The position numbers were made by a program, and so were the translations under genes. DNA of 64,000 nucleotides, taken from Deltaproteobacteria bacterium (GTDB taxonomy: Bacteria > Myxococcota_C > UBA6777). The DNA is taken from contig SBHC01000059.1 in assembly GCA_006226375.1 (NCBI GenBank), positions 62,001 to 126,000 on the forward strand. Direction: 5' to 3'. Under the pieces are notes generated by a model. The model was not told the DNA's origin. It was given only the letters and a program-made list of their open reading frames with translations, and did no database searches. Of this stretch, positions 50,601 through 60,000 are shown piece after piece. How positions within the stretch are numbered: the first letter of the stretch is position 1; each line of letters begins with the position of its first letter.

Positions 50601-53501
50601 AGAGGTGCTGACGTTGAGCAACGAGAAGTAGGTGACTTTACTTCCCGCCGGACACGACTGGGCGCTGCTCAGAGAGCCGCCGTCAAATTGTCCGGTGTCT
50701 TCGCAGTAATAGTGGATGTAATGCTTTCCTTCGGTGTCCTGGTAGAAGTACTCAAGGGTGCCGTTGACCTGCTGGCCGTCGATCTTCATGCTGGAGCTGG
50801 TCTGGGAGGTTTGTCCCGTGAGCAACACCGACACCAAGTCGTTCAAGCGTTGGTTGGTCCAGGAGTTGAGGGCGTTGGCGTCGGTGATGGTGACATTGAT
50901 GGCTTTTTGAACGGTGCCGGTTGAGCAGGAGACTTGCTTCAATTGGTCTGGCTCGCGACAGACTCCAGCCTGGCAGGTCTTTCCGCTGGCGCAGTCACCA
51001 TCGGTGGTGCAAGTGGTTTGGGCGAGCGGCTGCTGGCCTGTAAAGTCTTCCTGGGCCACTGCGTTGTCGGTGCGGGTCAAGAGGATGTAGCCGTAGTTGA
51101 CGAAGTCGCTGGTGAGGGCTGATTGCGTGGTGGAGTTGGCCTTGAAGAAGCTGACAAATCGTTCGCGGTAAATCACAAAGAAGTACCGGTTGCGAATCAT
51201 CGCGCCGTCCACAAACTCCAAACGACGACGGAGACGCCAGCCGTTGGGGATGGGGTTGGAGGAGCTAAGGCTCATGTTCAGGCGCTCGATGGCTTTCTTT
51301 TGGTCTTCTGTTGCGCTAGTCGGAGCCTGCTGTGGAAGTGTGTACATCTGACAGGCCGACTTGGTACGGAACAAACCACCCACCTGAGGTGCTGTGCCCA
51401 TCTCAAAGCCTGGAACCAGCCAGGGGAACGAAACCTTGCGGTAGAGTTTGTTGTTTTTGCAGGTCTCGTTGGGACCCACTTCGTAGTTGCCGCCGATATC
51501 GATGGTCGATTCAAACTTGGTCAGCGGGATCAGCGGCTTGCTGTTGAGGGCTTCCGCGAAGGCGATCGATATCGCGGGATCGCCAGGGTATTGAAGCGTT
51601 TGGGAAGAGTCGATACGGCCGGAGAGGGTCGTGCCGTTGTCTTCTTTGATGTTGAGCACGAGACTCAACTCCGATGCACCGGAAGGTACAGGCGCCTGGC
51701 TCTGACTGTAAGAGAGCACTTCCATACCAGGGTGGTTCTTCTTGGCTGGGTCGATGTAGGGGTAGCACACCACGTCTTGGGAGTTTTGCTCGCTGAAGAT
51801 GCGCTTGCAGTCTTGGGCCAAGCGAGGAACCGCCCAGGTTCCTTCTCGCATGGAGCGCAACGCTGCGAGGAACTGTTCAAAGGGGATGTTGTTCCGCTTG
51901 AAGCTCACCCAGTTTTGGAGCAGCGCGTTGGGGATGGAGCGAATCTCCAGGCTGCTGGTGTTGGGAAACTTCTTCATCTGATCTTTGTTTTCGTTGAAGT
52001 TTCCAAACGCGACCATGGTGCCGCGCCATTGACCGTCGACCTTCTCCCTGTAGCTCAAGGTGATCTCTTTGGTGCCCATGTCCGCGTTGCGAAGCAGCAG
52101 GGTGCCGTTGTACACGTTCTTTTCTTGGGGTTTGCCTTGTGCGTTGGAGATTCGGACGATGTACTTTTTGTTGGGTTCCAGGTTGTCCAGCTTGAATGGA
52201 TCGGCTGCTGAGGGGCGACCTTCAAACTCCGTGCAAGTTGTTCGGTTGGCGTCGTAGGTCTTGCAGCGGTCAAACTTCAGCCAGAAGAGGGGAGTGGTGC
52301 TTCCGGTGTCGTCACGGAGCCGCTGCAATGTGAAGGACGCAGGGAACGTGCTGCGGTTGATGATGTGAATGTCTTGGGCGCTGTTGTTGCGGGTGAACTC
52401 AAAGTTGAATTGCGGCAGGTCAAAGGTGCCCGACGTGGTGGATTGGGGCTTGGATTGTGTGGTCCGGACCGACTTGGGCATACAAACGCCGTCATCGGCT
52501 CCGTTGGTGGTGCACGATTCAAACTGTTGGCAGGTGCTGGTGCGCGTGTTGCACTTCCGACGACACACATAGTAGTGGCACTGGAAGCCGCTGGGGCACT
52601 GCGAGGGGGAGCGACAGGTCGAGTAGCATCGACCATGCAGGCAGGTTTGCCACTTGGGACAATCGGCTGCCACCTTGCAGAAGGGGTAATCTTGGGAGGC
52701 CGGTTGCTTGACTGCATCGAGCAGGCAGCTCCCCTGGCGGCACTGCTGGCCGACCGGGCAACCTGATGCGAGCTTGTAGTCGGCGTGGCAGTCTTTGATG
52801 GTGCCGTCGGAGAGCTTGATCGGGCTTTGGCAAGGGAAGTAACACAGCGGCTCTTTGGGGATGTCATTGACCTTCTGGAGGTCCAGGCAGCGACGGTTGA
52901 CGCAGACGATGCTGCCGCCGCCGCAATCTTTGTCCGCCATACAGTTGCAGCCGATCATGTCCTTGCCGTTGCAGGCCTGGCATAGGCTGATGCCGGTGTT
53001 GGAGATGTTGCAGCGGTTGCCCACATCACAGCTGTTGTTGCCGTAGCAAGGGCATTGATCTTTCCCGACACATCCGGTGCAAACGCCCGCGTCACATTGC
53101 AGGCCGCCGCTGCAGGTGTTGTCTTTCTTGCAAGAGCAGCCTGCTGTTCCTTCTGGGCAGACCTGGCAGAGGCCGTTGTTGCAGCGAAGTCCAGTCTCAC
53201 AGGTGCCTGTCGGGGTGCATCGACATCCGGGTTGACCGGGAGTGCATTGTGTTCCATCAGGGGGCGGAGTGACCGTATTGTTGTTGTTTTGTGGAGGGTT
53301 TCCACTGTCAGCGGGTGGTTGAGTTCCTGGCTGTGTGCAGGTTCCGTTGGTGCATTCCAGACCGGTGTTGCAGTCGGCGGGTGCCTGGCAAGCACACCCA
53401 GCGTCTTTGCAAGGTGTGGGCTGTGTGGAGCAACCGACCATGCTGGCCCCCCAAAGAAGGATTCCTATCCATGCGATCGGCCACCAACGACTGTGTCTCA
53501 T
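47601..53501 (-). CDS. Giant lipoprotein, paralogue A: Cys-rich head, long helical body, beta C-terminus
   Basis: This 1966-residue lipoprotein (lipobox MVGC) is the first gene of the five-gene cluster; GGAG lies ten bases before its ATG. Its domain order matches the downstream paralogue. A Cys-rich head ('CSCKKDNTCSGGLQCDAGVC') leads to a beta-rich middle and a helical body with the hydrophobic stretch 'AAVAAIAIVGLGAAQEVAV' (near 48757-48830) after 'KCSFIAGTATGGDC'. It ends in a beta domain with 'FNHKVLYIEAEIVGGELGDDVGRLY'. The two proteins diverge widely except in the helical body and C-terminus, so duplication is not recent. I recognise no named family. Confidence 0.85.
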   Translation of the reverse strand: MRHSRWWPIAWIGILLWGASMVGCSTQPTPCKDAGCACQAPADCNTGLECTNGTCTQPGTQPPADSGNPPQNNNNTVTPPPDGTQCTPGQPGCRCTPTGTCETGLRCNNGLCQVCPEGTAGCSCKKDNTCSGGLQCDAGVCTGCVGKDQCPCYGNNSCDVGNRCNISNTGISLCQACNGKDMIGCNCMADKDCGGGSIVCVNRRCLDLQKVNDIPKEPLCYFPCQSPIKLSDGTIKDCHADYKLASGCPVGQQCRQGSCLLDAVKQPASQDYPFCKVAADCPKWQTCLHGRCYSTCRSPSQCPSGFQCHYYVCRRKCNTRTSTCQQFESCTTNGADDGVCMPKSVRTTQSKPQSTTSGTFDLPQFNFEFTRNNSAQDIHIINRSTFPASFTLQRLRDDTGSTTPLFWLKFDRCKTYDANRTTCTEFEGRPSAADPFKLDNLEPNKKYIVRISNAQGKPQEKNVYNGTLLLRNADMGTKEITLSYREKVDGQWRGTMVAFGNFNENKDQMKKFPNTSSLEIRSIPNALLQNWVSFKRNNIPFEQFLAALRSMREGTWAVPRLAQDCKRIFSEQNSQDVVCYPYIDPAKKNHPGMEVLSYSQSQAPVPSGASELSLVLNIKEDNGTTLSGRIDSSQTLQYPGDPAISIAFAEALNSKPLIPLTKFESTIDIGGNYEVGPNETCKNNKLYRKVSFPWLVPGFEMGTAPQVGGLFRTKSACQMYTLPQQAPTSATEDQKKAIERLNMSLSSSNPIPNGWRLRRRLEFVDGAMIRNRYFFVIYRERFVSFFKANSTTQSALTSDFVNYGYILLTRTDNAVAQEDFTGQQPLAQTTCTTDGDCASGKTCQAGVCREPDQLKQVSCSTGTVQKAINVTITDANALNSWTNQRLNDLVSVLLTGQTSQTSSSMKIDGQQVNGTLEYFYQDTEGKHYIHYYCEDTGQFDGGSLSSAQSCPAGSKVTYFSLLNVSTSSIRSDACQDQGTCAARLQQLKFSNKGYRENVPYQCKGGNNLFCDDPTDLRIGKLFFRKSTPGQYVSPFAEINNAMFQAFRYRLKFVSRTGKNIGFAPDICQSGTSGLTPYCYDPKVIEEIEQRVNCLEYIFASQTLSNKLDTTLRRSLRDFLTNAFSVENKISNGNILTSMGFETLNAELKVMLGDEAYTRSFASRYDLANTRQIAFQGVDFEPNGINLSGALGFEMHNLYLSVQYYQMVLDRFFSQASTLRRTFQGNDTAFITVSSITSYFQKLLLASTRKARSLSQISKRYHQLNRPDLAQQVLYRSYAATYMEMTILTRLLQELMFVLKKEQLAQVRQEIDKISFTYKAALLDMEETYKQLQLSINNFGLPPNTIPFPALDRFSSLTGTTNAFQFALQFAKEKMFIARNKEQVAIQDKRTFDTNAASFQNELVRIERNFENQLADLCGRITVTDPGGEVRQYPAIPKYANLSPQTSTLPNPCGSIPGGAIYNALLDVEKMKINVLSIKKSQESLNQQITLERDRIRKYCDAKFQLASITLGAREQQHNLQLEIEQTQRDIEQTIRITQQLTQAAEMIKCSFIAGTATGGDCITAAVAAIAIVGLGAAQEVAVKVQENNLKKKREELLRNERLLEQTQIQFECRPCDVSQPTCTQQGTAQIESNIKIKELTSSLLNLHYEAQKAQFDLRIASSNIIRLQQQARLLQTQQNEATQLAINVQAAQNDPNVRIYKNDAIISAERTFQDAIREAYRATLIYEYYTGTSYKKKGDLYLIRMIAYGDKNLEAYLSDLEQAFRDFEETNSKPDIRVAVLSLRDDILGITRQVETPGGEVTRTLGDRIAEFQKILSDRNNLNTEGYTAFPFNVNVSIKDSLVSPITFNHKVLYIEAEIVGGELGDDVGRLYLRAKGTGVVRLKGGDIKYHTLPVRTAVINPFFNGTKVFTPEIYRNFRLRDYPLGNTQWELLINQVSEKVNQDINLNAVDDIRLYLYYTDFTEEK

Positions 53502-53690
53502 ACGATTTGTTCTCCATACGCCCCAACAGGCTGAGAAATAGTGAAATGCATTCCTTAGTCTCGTGAGGGAAAACCGTTGAAAATTCGGCTCTCTCCAGCC
53601 CCCAACTGACCAAGAGGGTCACGTTTGACCTTTTGAGTGGAGGGCTCACACCGAATTCTTCAAAAAAATGTTGGGGGAGAACAAAAGAGT

Positions 53691-53727
53691 CCCTTTGTCT
53701 TGGAATCTCTTGCCAAAGACGAAAGGG
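53691..53727 (-). terminator. Hairpin downstream of livG
   Basis: CCCTTT-GTCTT-GG (53691-53703) pairs with CC-A-AAGAC-G-AAAGGG (53713-53727), allowing two single-base bulges. On the minus strand it lies about 65 bases after the livG stop. A T-containing stretch (CTCTTTTGTTCT) follows, so it probably ends the livK-livF-livG message before the giant-lipoprotein cluster. Confidence 0.5.
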
Positions 53728-53792
53728 TGGAGGATGTTGGGTTGGGTGTCTGGAACGAGTGGGAACGAGGGCTTTAGCGGATTGTGAGGTTG

Positions 53793-54557
53793 CTAGACCA
53801 CGCCGGTGTAGGCTTGCTTGACGAGGGAGTTGTTGCGGATCTCTTCGGGAGGACCTTCTGCGATCTTCTGACCAAAGTCGAGGACTGCGATCCGCTCTGC
53901 CAAATCCAGGACAAAGCCAAGTTCATGCTCGATCAGGATCTGCGTGATGTGCAGTTCTTCCTTGATGTCGAGGAGGTACCGGGCGAGGTCCTCGGTTTCT
54001 TCCTGGTTGAGACCTGCGGCAGGCTCATCCAGGAGCAGCAATTGAGGTTTGGTCGCGAGGGCTCGCCCCAACTCCACCCGCTTGCGCAAACCGTAGGGAA
54101 GGATTCCAATCGGAGTGTGACGATAGCGCTCCAGGTCGAGAAATTCGATGATCTCTTCCACGCTACGTCGGTGCTCAACCTCAGCGTTCTTGGACGAGCG
54201 AAGCCAGAACATGTCTTGCCACCACCGGGTCTTAAAGTGACGGTGACGACCAATCAGCAGGTTGTCCAAGACGGTGAGGTGCTCGAACAGCGCGAGGTTT
54301 TGGAACATGCGGGTGATGCCCAGGTGAGCGATGTGGTGGGCTGGCTGTCGGGTGATCTCCTTGCCTTGGAAGCGGATCGTTCCTTCCTGTGGCTTGTAGA
54401 ACCCAGAGATGCAGTTGAACAAGGAGGTCTTGCCCGCACCGTTGGGTCCAATGATGGCGACCATGGTGCCTTGCTCGACGGCCAGGGATACTCCGCGCAG
54501 GGCTTTGATTCCAGCAAACGAGAGGGCGACGTTATCAACGTGAAGAAAGTCAGACAT
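53793..54557 (-). CDS. livG: Branched-chain amino-acid-type ABC transporter ATPase LivG
   Basis: The 254-residue ATPase has Walker A GPNGAGKT, the LivG-type signature 'LPYGLRKRVELGRAL' and Walker B 'LLLLDEPAAGLN'. The H-loop follows in 'LIEHELGFVLDLAERI'. The 'GITRMFQNLALFEHLTVLDNLLIG' Q-loop region is typical of LivG rather than LivF. I take the ATG at 54557, two bases beyond the livF stop, which indicates translational coupling; a GTG at 54572 overlapping livF is possible. It should energise import together with LivF, although the permease genes are about 25 kb away. Confidence 0.95.
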   Translation of the reverse strand: MSDFLHVDNVALSFAGIKALRGVSLAVEQGTMVAIIGPNGAGKTSLFNCISGFYKPQEGTIRFQGKEITRQPAHHIAHLGITRMFQNLALFEHLTVLDNLLIGRHRHFKTRWWQDMFWLRSSKNAEVEHRRSVEEIIEFLDLERYRHTPIGILPYGLRKRVELGRALATKPQLLLLDEPAAGLNQEETEDLARYLLDIKEELHITQILIEHELGFVLDLAERIAVLDFGQKIAEGPPEEIRNNSLVKQAYTGVV

Positions 54558-54559
54558 GA

Positions 54560-55345
54560 TTAAGACAGCCACCTGCGGCGTCGGCGGTAGCGCTTGATGT
54601 CGCGGTAGTTGCGACGCTCGGCACCTTCTCCGCCAAGGTAAAACTCTTGGATGTCGCGGTCGCCTTGCAGCTCCTCGGCGGTGCCATCCAGAACGATCTT
54701 GCCGTTCTCCATGATGTAGCCGTAGTCCGCAAGCTGCAGCGCCATCGCGGCATTTTGTTCAACCAACAAGATGCTCACTCCTTCGGCCTGGATCGCTCGA
54801 ATCATATCCACAACCTGGACAATGATTTGAGGAGCAAGGCCGAGAGAGGGTTCATCGAGGATGAGGAGCCTGGGCTTGGATATCCAGGCCCGTGAGATCG
54901 CCAACATCTGTTGCTCGCCACCGGACAGATAGCCGGCCTGTTGTTGGCGTCGTTCGGCGAGGACAGGAAACCTCTCGTACACCTGCTGTAGCTCTTGCTT
55001 CCAGCCACGGTCAGAGCGGCTGTAAGCACCGGCTGTCAGGTTTTCTTCGACGGTCAACTCTCCAAAGATCCGGCGACCTTCCATCACCTGCGCGACCCCT
55101 TGCCGGACGATCCATTCAGGGGCCTGACGAAGCAACTCTTGGCCCTGGAATTGAATCGTCCCCTTGGTGGCGCGTCCTGTGTGGATGGCGAGCAAGCCTG
55201 TGATGGCACGAAGCGTCGTTGTTTTGCCTGCGCCGTTGGGTCCCAACAACGCCACGATCTGGCCCTCGTCGACCCGCAGGCTTACGCCTCGCAGCACACG
55301 TACAACAGAATGATACACCACTTCCAGGTTGGCGATTTCGAGCAT
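54560..55345 (-). CDS. livF: Branched-chain amino-acid-type ABC transporter ATPase LivF
   Basis: The 261-residue ATPase has Walker A GPNGAGKTTTLRAITGL, 'RQGVAQVMEGRRIFGELTVEENL' (the LivF-type Q-loop), signature 'LSGGEQQMLAISRA' and Walker B 'LLILDEPSLGLAP'. The C-terminus has a short basic tail ('RRNYRDIKRYRRRRRW') not usual in the family. The start may be ATG at 55345 or the TTG one codon earlier, which sits at better spacing from GGAG. It lies between the binding-protein gene (29 bases upstream) and livG. Confidence 0.94.
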   Translation of the reverse strand: MLEIANLEVVYHSVVRVLRGVSLRVDEGQIVALLGPNGAGKTTTLRAITGLLAIHTGRATKGTIQFQGQELLRQAPEWIVRQGVAQVMEGRRIFGELTVEENLTAGAYSRSDRGWKQELQQVYERFPVLAERRQQQAGYLSGGEQQMLAISRAWISKPRLLILDEPSLGLAPQIIVQVVDMIRAIQAEGVSILLVEQNAAMALQLADYGYIMENGKIVLDGTAEELQGDRDIQEFYLGGEGAERRNYRDIKRYRRRRRWLS

Positions 55346-55374
55346 CAAAGCAGCGGGCTCCTCAACGTTGGTTC

Positions 55375-56703
55375 TTAGTCGTCGTCTTCGTCTTCGTTGT
55401 CATCGTCGTCTTTTTTGTTGCCATAGCTCGACGGGGTAACGTAGTCGGCTACCACCTTCCAGGACGCGTTCTTCCAGTCGGGCTGGAGAATACGGGACAT
55501 GGTGGAGGTTACATAGGGAAAGACAGCGAGGTTGACGGGCTTAATTAGGCCACCGCCGTCAAACTTCTTTACGGTCTTGAGCGCGGCGAGGAGGGACTCA
55601 CGGGTGAGCTTGTCCTTGGTTGCGTTGAGAGCGCGGCGAAGAATCTCGGTTTGGATCAAACCCTGAACATAGGATGCCAGGATGTAGAAGTCGGGGCTGG
55701 AGCCCTTGCCAAACTTTTTGTGGGCCGCAAGAAAGGTCTTCATTCCGGGGAGGTCTTCGCCCCAATACGGCAAGCTGGAGATCAGGTAGAAGTTGCCAAA
55801 CAGAGGCTTGAGGGCCTTCTTGCGGAAGAACGCGTCGACCCAAGAGGGGGTGTTACCGATCCAGGTTACGCCGCGACGGTAACGCAACTTGAGGGCGGTG
55901 CCCAGGATACGAGCAGTCGCGGACGGCAGGCAGGTCATCAACACGTAGTTGGCTCTGGAGCGCTTCAGCTTTACAATCAGAGAAGCAAACGAACGATCGC
56001 GGGGAGAGAACGCCAGCTCCTGGACAATCTTAACGCCGTGCTTCTTGGCAGCCGCGCGCCAACCTTCCAGTCCATCTTGTCCGTAGTCGTCTTTTTGGTA
56101 GACAATGGCGGCTTTCACTCGGCTGGCTTTGCGAGCTTTTTTGACAACCCAGTCCATCGCACGCATCGCTTCCAACTTGTACGAGGTGGCGAGAGGCGGT
56201 GTGTAGGTGTGTTCTGCCATCTTGGACGACAACGACGCGGGGAACGCGAGGATCTTGTCTTCGGTGAGTTGGTCGCGCAAGGGGAGGGTGTTGGGGGTTC
56301 CAAAGCTGGTCGCAATGTAGAGCACCTTGTTCTTGATCTTTCCGTACGCTTGCACCGACTTGCTGGGATTGTACGCGTGGTCTTGCTCGACCAACTTAAT
56401 CTTCCAGCCGTTGATGCCACCCTTGGCGTTGGCTGCAGCAAAAGCAACGCGCTTTCCGATCGCGAACGCCTTGCCAATCGCTGCGCCTGGACCGCTCTCA
56501 TCGTTGAGGGCACCGACAAAGATGGTTTTGGTTTTGGCGTCAAGGCCAACCAGTTTCACTTCGGGTGCTCGCTTGGTGGGTTTGGATGTTGCTTTGCGCT
56601 TGGTTGTTTTGGGGTTGGGCTTGGTTTTCTTTTTGCAGCCCATCCAGGGCAAACACAACATGAGAATCAACAACGCACTGCGAACGGAATAGAATCTAAA
56701 CAT
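55375..56703 (-). CDS. LivK-like substrate-binding lipoprotein
   Basis: The 442-residue protein is a periplasmic-binding-protein type I ('Leu/Ile/Val-binding') solute receptor. It has a lipoprotein signal with lipobox WMGC and a Lys/Thr-rich spacer. The binding fold starts at 'IFVGALNDESGPGAAIGKAFAIGKRVAFAAANAKGGINGWKIKLV'. 'VKAAIVYQKDDYGQDGLEGWRAAAKKHGVKIVQELAF' forms the second-lobe entry. The C-terminus is an unusual acidic run of Asp and Glu. AGGAG lies seven bases before the ATG. It heads a livK-livF-livG operon. The ligand cannot be read from sequence: branched-chain amino acids, amides or aromatic acids are all possible. Confidence 0.92.
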   Translation of the reverse strand: MFRFYSVRSALLILMLCLPWMGCKKKTKPNPKTTKRKATSKPTKRAPEVKLVGLDAKTKTIFVGALNDESGPGAAIGKAFAIGKRVAFAAANAKGGINGWKIKLVEQDHAYNPSKSVQAYGKIKNKVLYIATSFGTPNTLPLRDQLTEDKILAFPASLSSKMAEHTYTPPLATSYKLEAMRAMDWVVKKARKASRVKAAIVYQKDDYGQDGLEGWRAAAKKHGVKIVQELAFSPRDRSFASLIVKLKRSRANYVLMTCLPSATARILGTALKLRYRRGVTWIGNTPSWVDAFFRKKALKPLFGNFYLISSLPYWGEDLPGMKTFLAAHKKFGKGSSPDFYILASYVQGLIQTEILRRALNATKDKLTRESLLAALKTVKKFDGGGLIKPVNLAVFPYVTSTMSRILQPDWKNASWKVVADYVTPSSYGNKKDDDDNEDEDDD

Positions 56704-57077
56704 AGATTGACTCCTCTAAGGGAACTCTCTCGCTTGCTGAAATCGATTGAAAAAAGCAGAGGGTTCCTACGACTGGGAAAAAGAGAATGATGATTGCAAG
56801 CGCTCTCCACCCTAGACGCAGCCGTTTTGTGGGTCAAGAGGCACAACTTTTGTGCCGTTCCTGTGAGACTTGCAGGGGCCTCTTGGGGTTTAACCTGTGG
56901 GACTCCCTGCGTGGATCTTTCGTTCCCCTGCAAGCCTTGACGGTATCCCAACGCTTTTGCTAGCGTAGATCTCGCCCTGTGCAGAATGTCTTTGGACTTT
57001 GAATACTCTATAGAGACAAGAAATACTTTGCTGTGCGCGGCATGAAAGCATGGCTTTTTTCCTGGCTAGGAGGTTGT
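56704..57077. other. Divergent intergenic region with nested inverted repeats
   Basis: About 374 bases separate the liv operon from the divergent 2002-residue lipoprotein gene. They contain nested inverted repeats: CAAGAGGC (56835-56842) / GCCTCTTG (56878-56885), and within them the tight hairpin GGCACAA-CTT-TTGTGCC (56840-56856). No T-run follows, so these may be operator or attenuator elements. No ORF is credible here. Confidence 0.5.
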
Positions 57078-60000
57078 ATGTCTGCCCCTGTTTTTCGATC
57101 GTGGCTCCGGGTTCTCGTGTTGTGCTTGCTGCCCGTGTCTGCCCTCGCGGTGGCCTGTAGCGGTGGCGCTGGTCTGGGCGAGAAATGTGCTGTGTCTGGA
57201 GATTGCAAAGATGGTCTTCAATGCAACAGCAACGTGTGCTCCAACCCCACAGATTGTGGGAACGGCACATGCAACGGTACGGAAAACTGCGGGACGTGTC
57301 CGGCGGACTGTGCCTGCCCCTCTGGGGAAACCTGTCAAAACAACCAATGCACAGGGACCACCCAGTGCAAGTCGGCCAGCGACTGCAAAGGCGGCCAGCT
57401 GTGCAAGGATGAAAAGTGCGTGGAGCCTGCGTGCAAGTCGGCCAGCGACTGCAAAGACGGCGAAACCTGCACGGACGGAGAGTGCAAGCCTGACAACTCC
57501 AACACTTGCCAGGAAGACAAGGATTGCGTAGGCGGCAAAATCTGCAAAAACAACAAATGCGAAGACCCCGACTGCGCTGGCGACAAGGACTGCACCAACA
57601 ACGATATCTGCAAAGAAGGCCGATGTGTCGCAGGTTGCGGCGATGATACCGCCTGCCAGAACGGCGAAATCTGTGAAAACGGTCGATGCCAGGAGCCTGT
57701 GTGTGACCAACAGAAGACATGCCCTGGTGGTCAAGTGTGTGACAAAGGCCGATGCCGACCCTGTCAAAGCGACTCGGAGTGTGGCACCGGTGAAGTTTGT
57801 GAAGCCAACGCTTGCAAGGCTGGCTGCCGCGATGACAAAGGTTGCCAAAACAATCAAAAGTGCGACACCGCAACCAACCAGTGTGTTGAGTGTCTTCAAT
57901 CCAGCGACTGCAAAGACGGAAAGATCTGCACCAACAACAGCTGCCAGCCCTGTGCTGCTGACCAGGATTGTGGCACCGACCAGCTTTGTGAAAGCGGGAA
58001 ATGCATCACCGGGAATTGCCGGGCTGATTCGGATTGCCAAAACGGTCAGGTCTGCAAATCCAACACGTGTGACGCTTGCTCCAATGACCAGGAATGCGGT
58101 GGGCAAGGCTCGATCTGCGAAGCTGGAAAGTGTGGCCCCGGTTGTCGCAAAGACTCCGAGTGCAAGCAAGGACAAACCTGCGACTCTGGCACCAAACAGT
58201 GCAAGGGCTGTAGCAACAATGGCGATTGTCAGAACGGTCAGGTTTGCAAGAGCCAGCTGTGCGTTGCGTGCTCCAATGACCAGGAGTGTGGTGCAGGCAA
58301 CCTGTGCTTGAACCAGGTCTGTACACCAGGTGACTGTCGAACCTCCAGTGATTGTAGCAACGGTCAAGTTTGTACCCAGAACAAGTGCGCGGCGTGTAAG
58401 TCCGATAGTGAGTGCGGCACCGGCGAGCTTTGCATTCAGGGCGCGTGCCGCAAGGCCGACTGCAAAGTGGACGCTGACTGTGCTTCCAAAGGCCAATTGT
58501 GCAAGAACTTCACATGTTCGGACTGTGCAAGTGATAGCGAGTGTGGCACAGGAAAGCTCTGTGAAAGCAAGAAGTGCATTGTCGGCGATTGTCGGGCTTC
58601 CTCAGACTGTTCTGCAGGTCTTGTCTGCAAAGGCAACAAGTGTGTGACCTGTAGCTTCAACAGCGACTGCGCGACCAACGAGATCTGTGAGAGCGGCCGC
58701 TGCGGGAAGCCCCAATGTACCAAAAGCGCCGACTGCACCGGTGGTCAGATCTGCAAGTCCAACAAGTGTGTGAACTGTTCCGCCGACAGCGACTGTGCTT
58801 CCGCGGAGGTCTGCAGCAACGGTCGCTGCATCACCCCCCAATGCAAGCAACGCTCCGAATGCTCTGGAGGTCAAGTCTGTAAGTCGTTCCAGTGTGTTAA
58901 CTGTACAGCCAACAGCGACTGTCTCCAGCGTGAAACTTGCACCAACGGTCGCTGCACCCAGCAAAGCCAGTGCACCACCAACGCGGATTGTACAAGCGGT
59001 CAGGTGTGCAAGTCGCAGCAGTGTGTGAACTGCACAGCGAACAGCGATTGCAACACTGGCGAAACCTGCCAGGGTGGCCGATGTAGCGCACCCACACAAT
59101 GTTCAAAGAACAGCGACTGCAACAACGGTGAGATCTGCAAAAGCAACCAATGTGCGCCTTGCAACAGCAACAGCGAGTGCGGCACCGGCCAAGTCTGCTC
59201 CAACGGCGGATGTTTGACTCCCCAATGCACCACAACCAAGGACTGTAACAACGGTCAGGTCTGCAAGCAGTTTGCGTGTACAGCCTGTACCGCAGACAGT
59301 GATTGCAACACTGGTGAAACCTGTCAGGCAGGGCGATGCGGTATCAAACCCCAATGCACCACCACCGTGGACTGCTCTGGAGGAAAGGTGTGCAAGTCGG
59401 GCCAGTGTGTGGCTTGTACACAGGACAGCGAATGTCTCACAGGCAACTTGTGCACTCAGGGCGTTTGCACCAAAGCCTGCAACAGCAACACCGATTGTCA
59501 AAACGGTCAGGTTTGTAAGGCCCAACGTTGCGAAGCTTGTACATCGACCAACGACTGTACCGCTCCTCAACAATGCCTTGGCGGCAAGTGCTCGCAAGTT
59601 GCTTGCACCGTCAATCCCGACTGCACAGGTGGAAAGGTTTGCAAGAGCGGTCAATGTGTTCCTTGCCAAGCCAGCAGCGACTGTCAGCAAGGTGAAACGT
59701 GTCAGAACGGCGCTTGTGCTGTACCGCAGCCCACATGCACACAACGAACGGACTGCAACAACGGTCAAGTCTGTAAGAGCGGCGCCTGCGTGAATTGCAC
59801 CAGCAAAGCGGACTGCTTTACCCAAGAAGCCTGCGTTGCCGGTCGGTGCACTCCCTCCATCCCTTGCACGTCGAACGGTGATTGTCCCACAGGCCAGGCC
59901 TGTAAGAGCGGTCAGTGTGGCGCGTGCACGCAGACCAGCGATTGTGACCAGGGACAAACCTGTACCAACGGTATTTGCGGAGGCTCGACTTCCTGTACCA

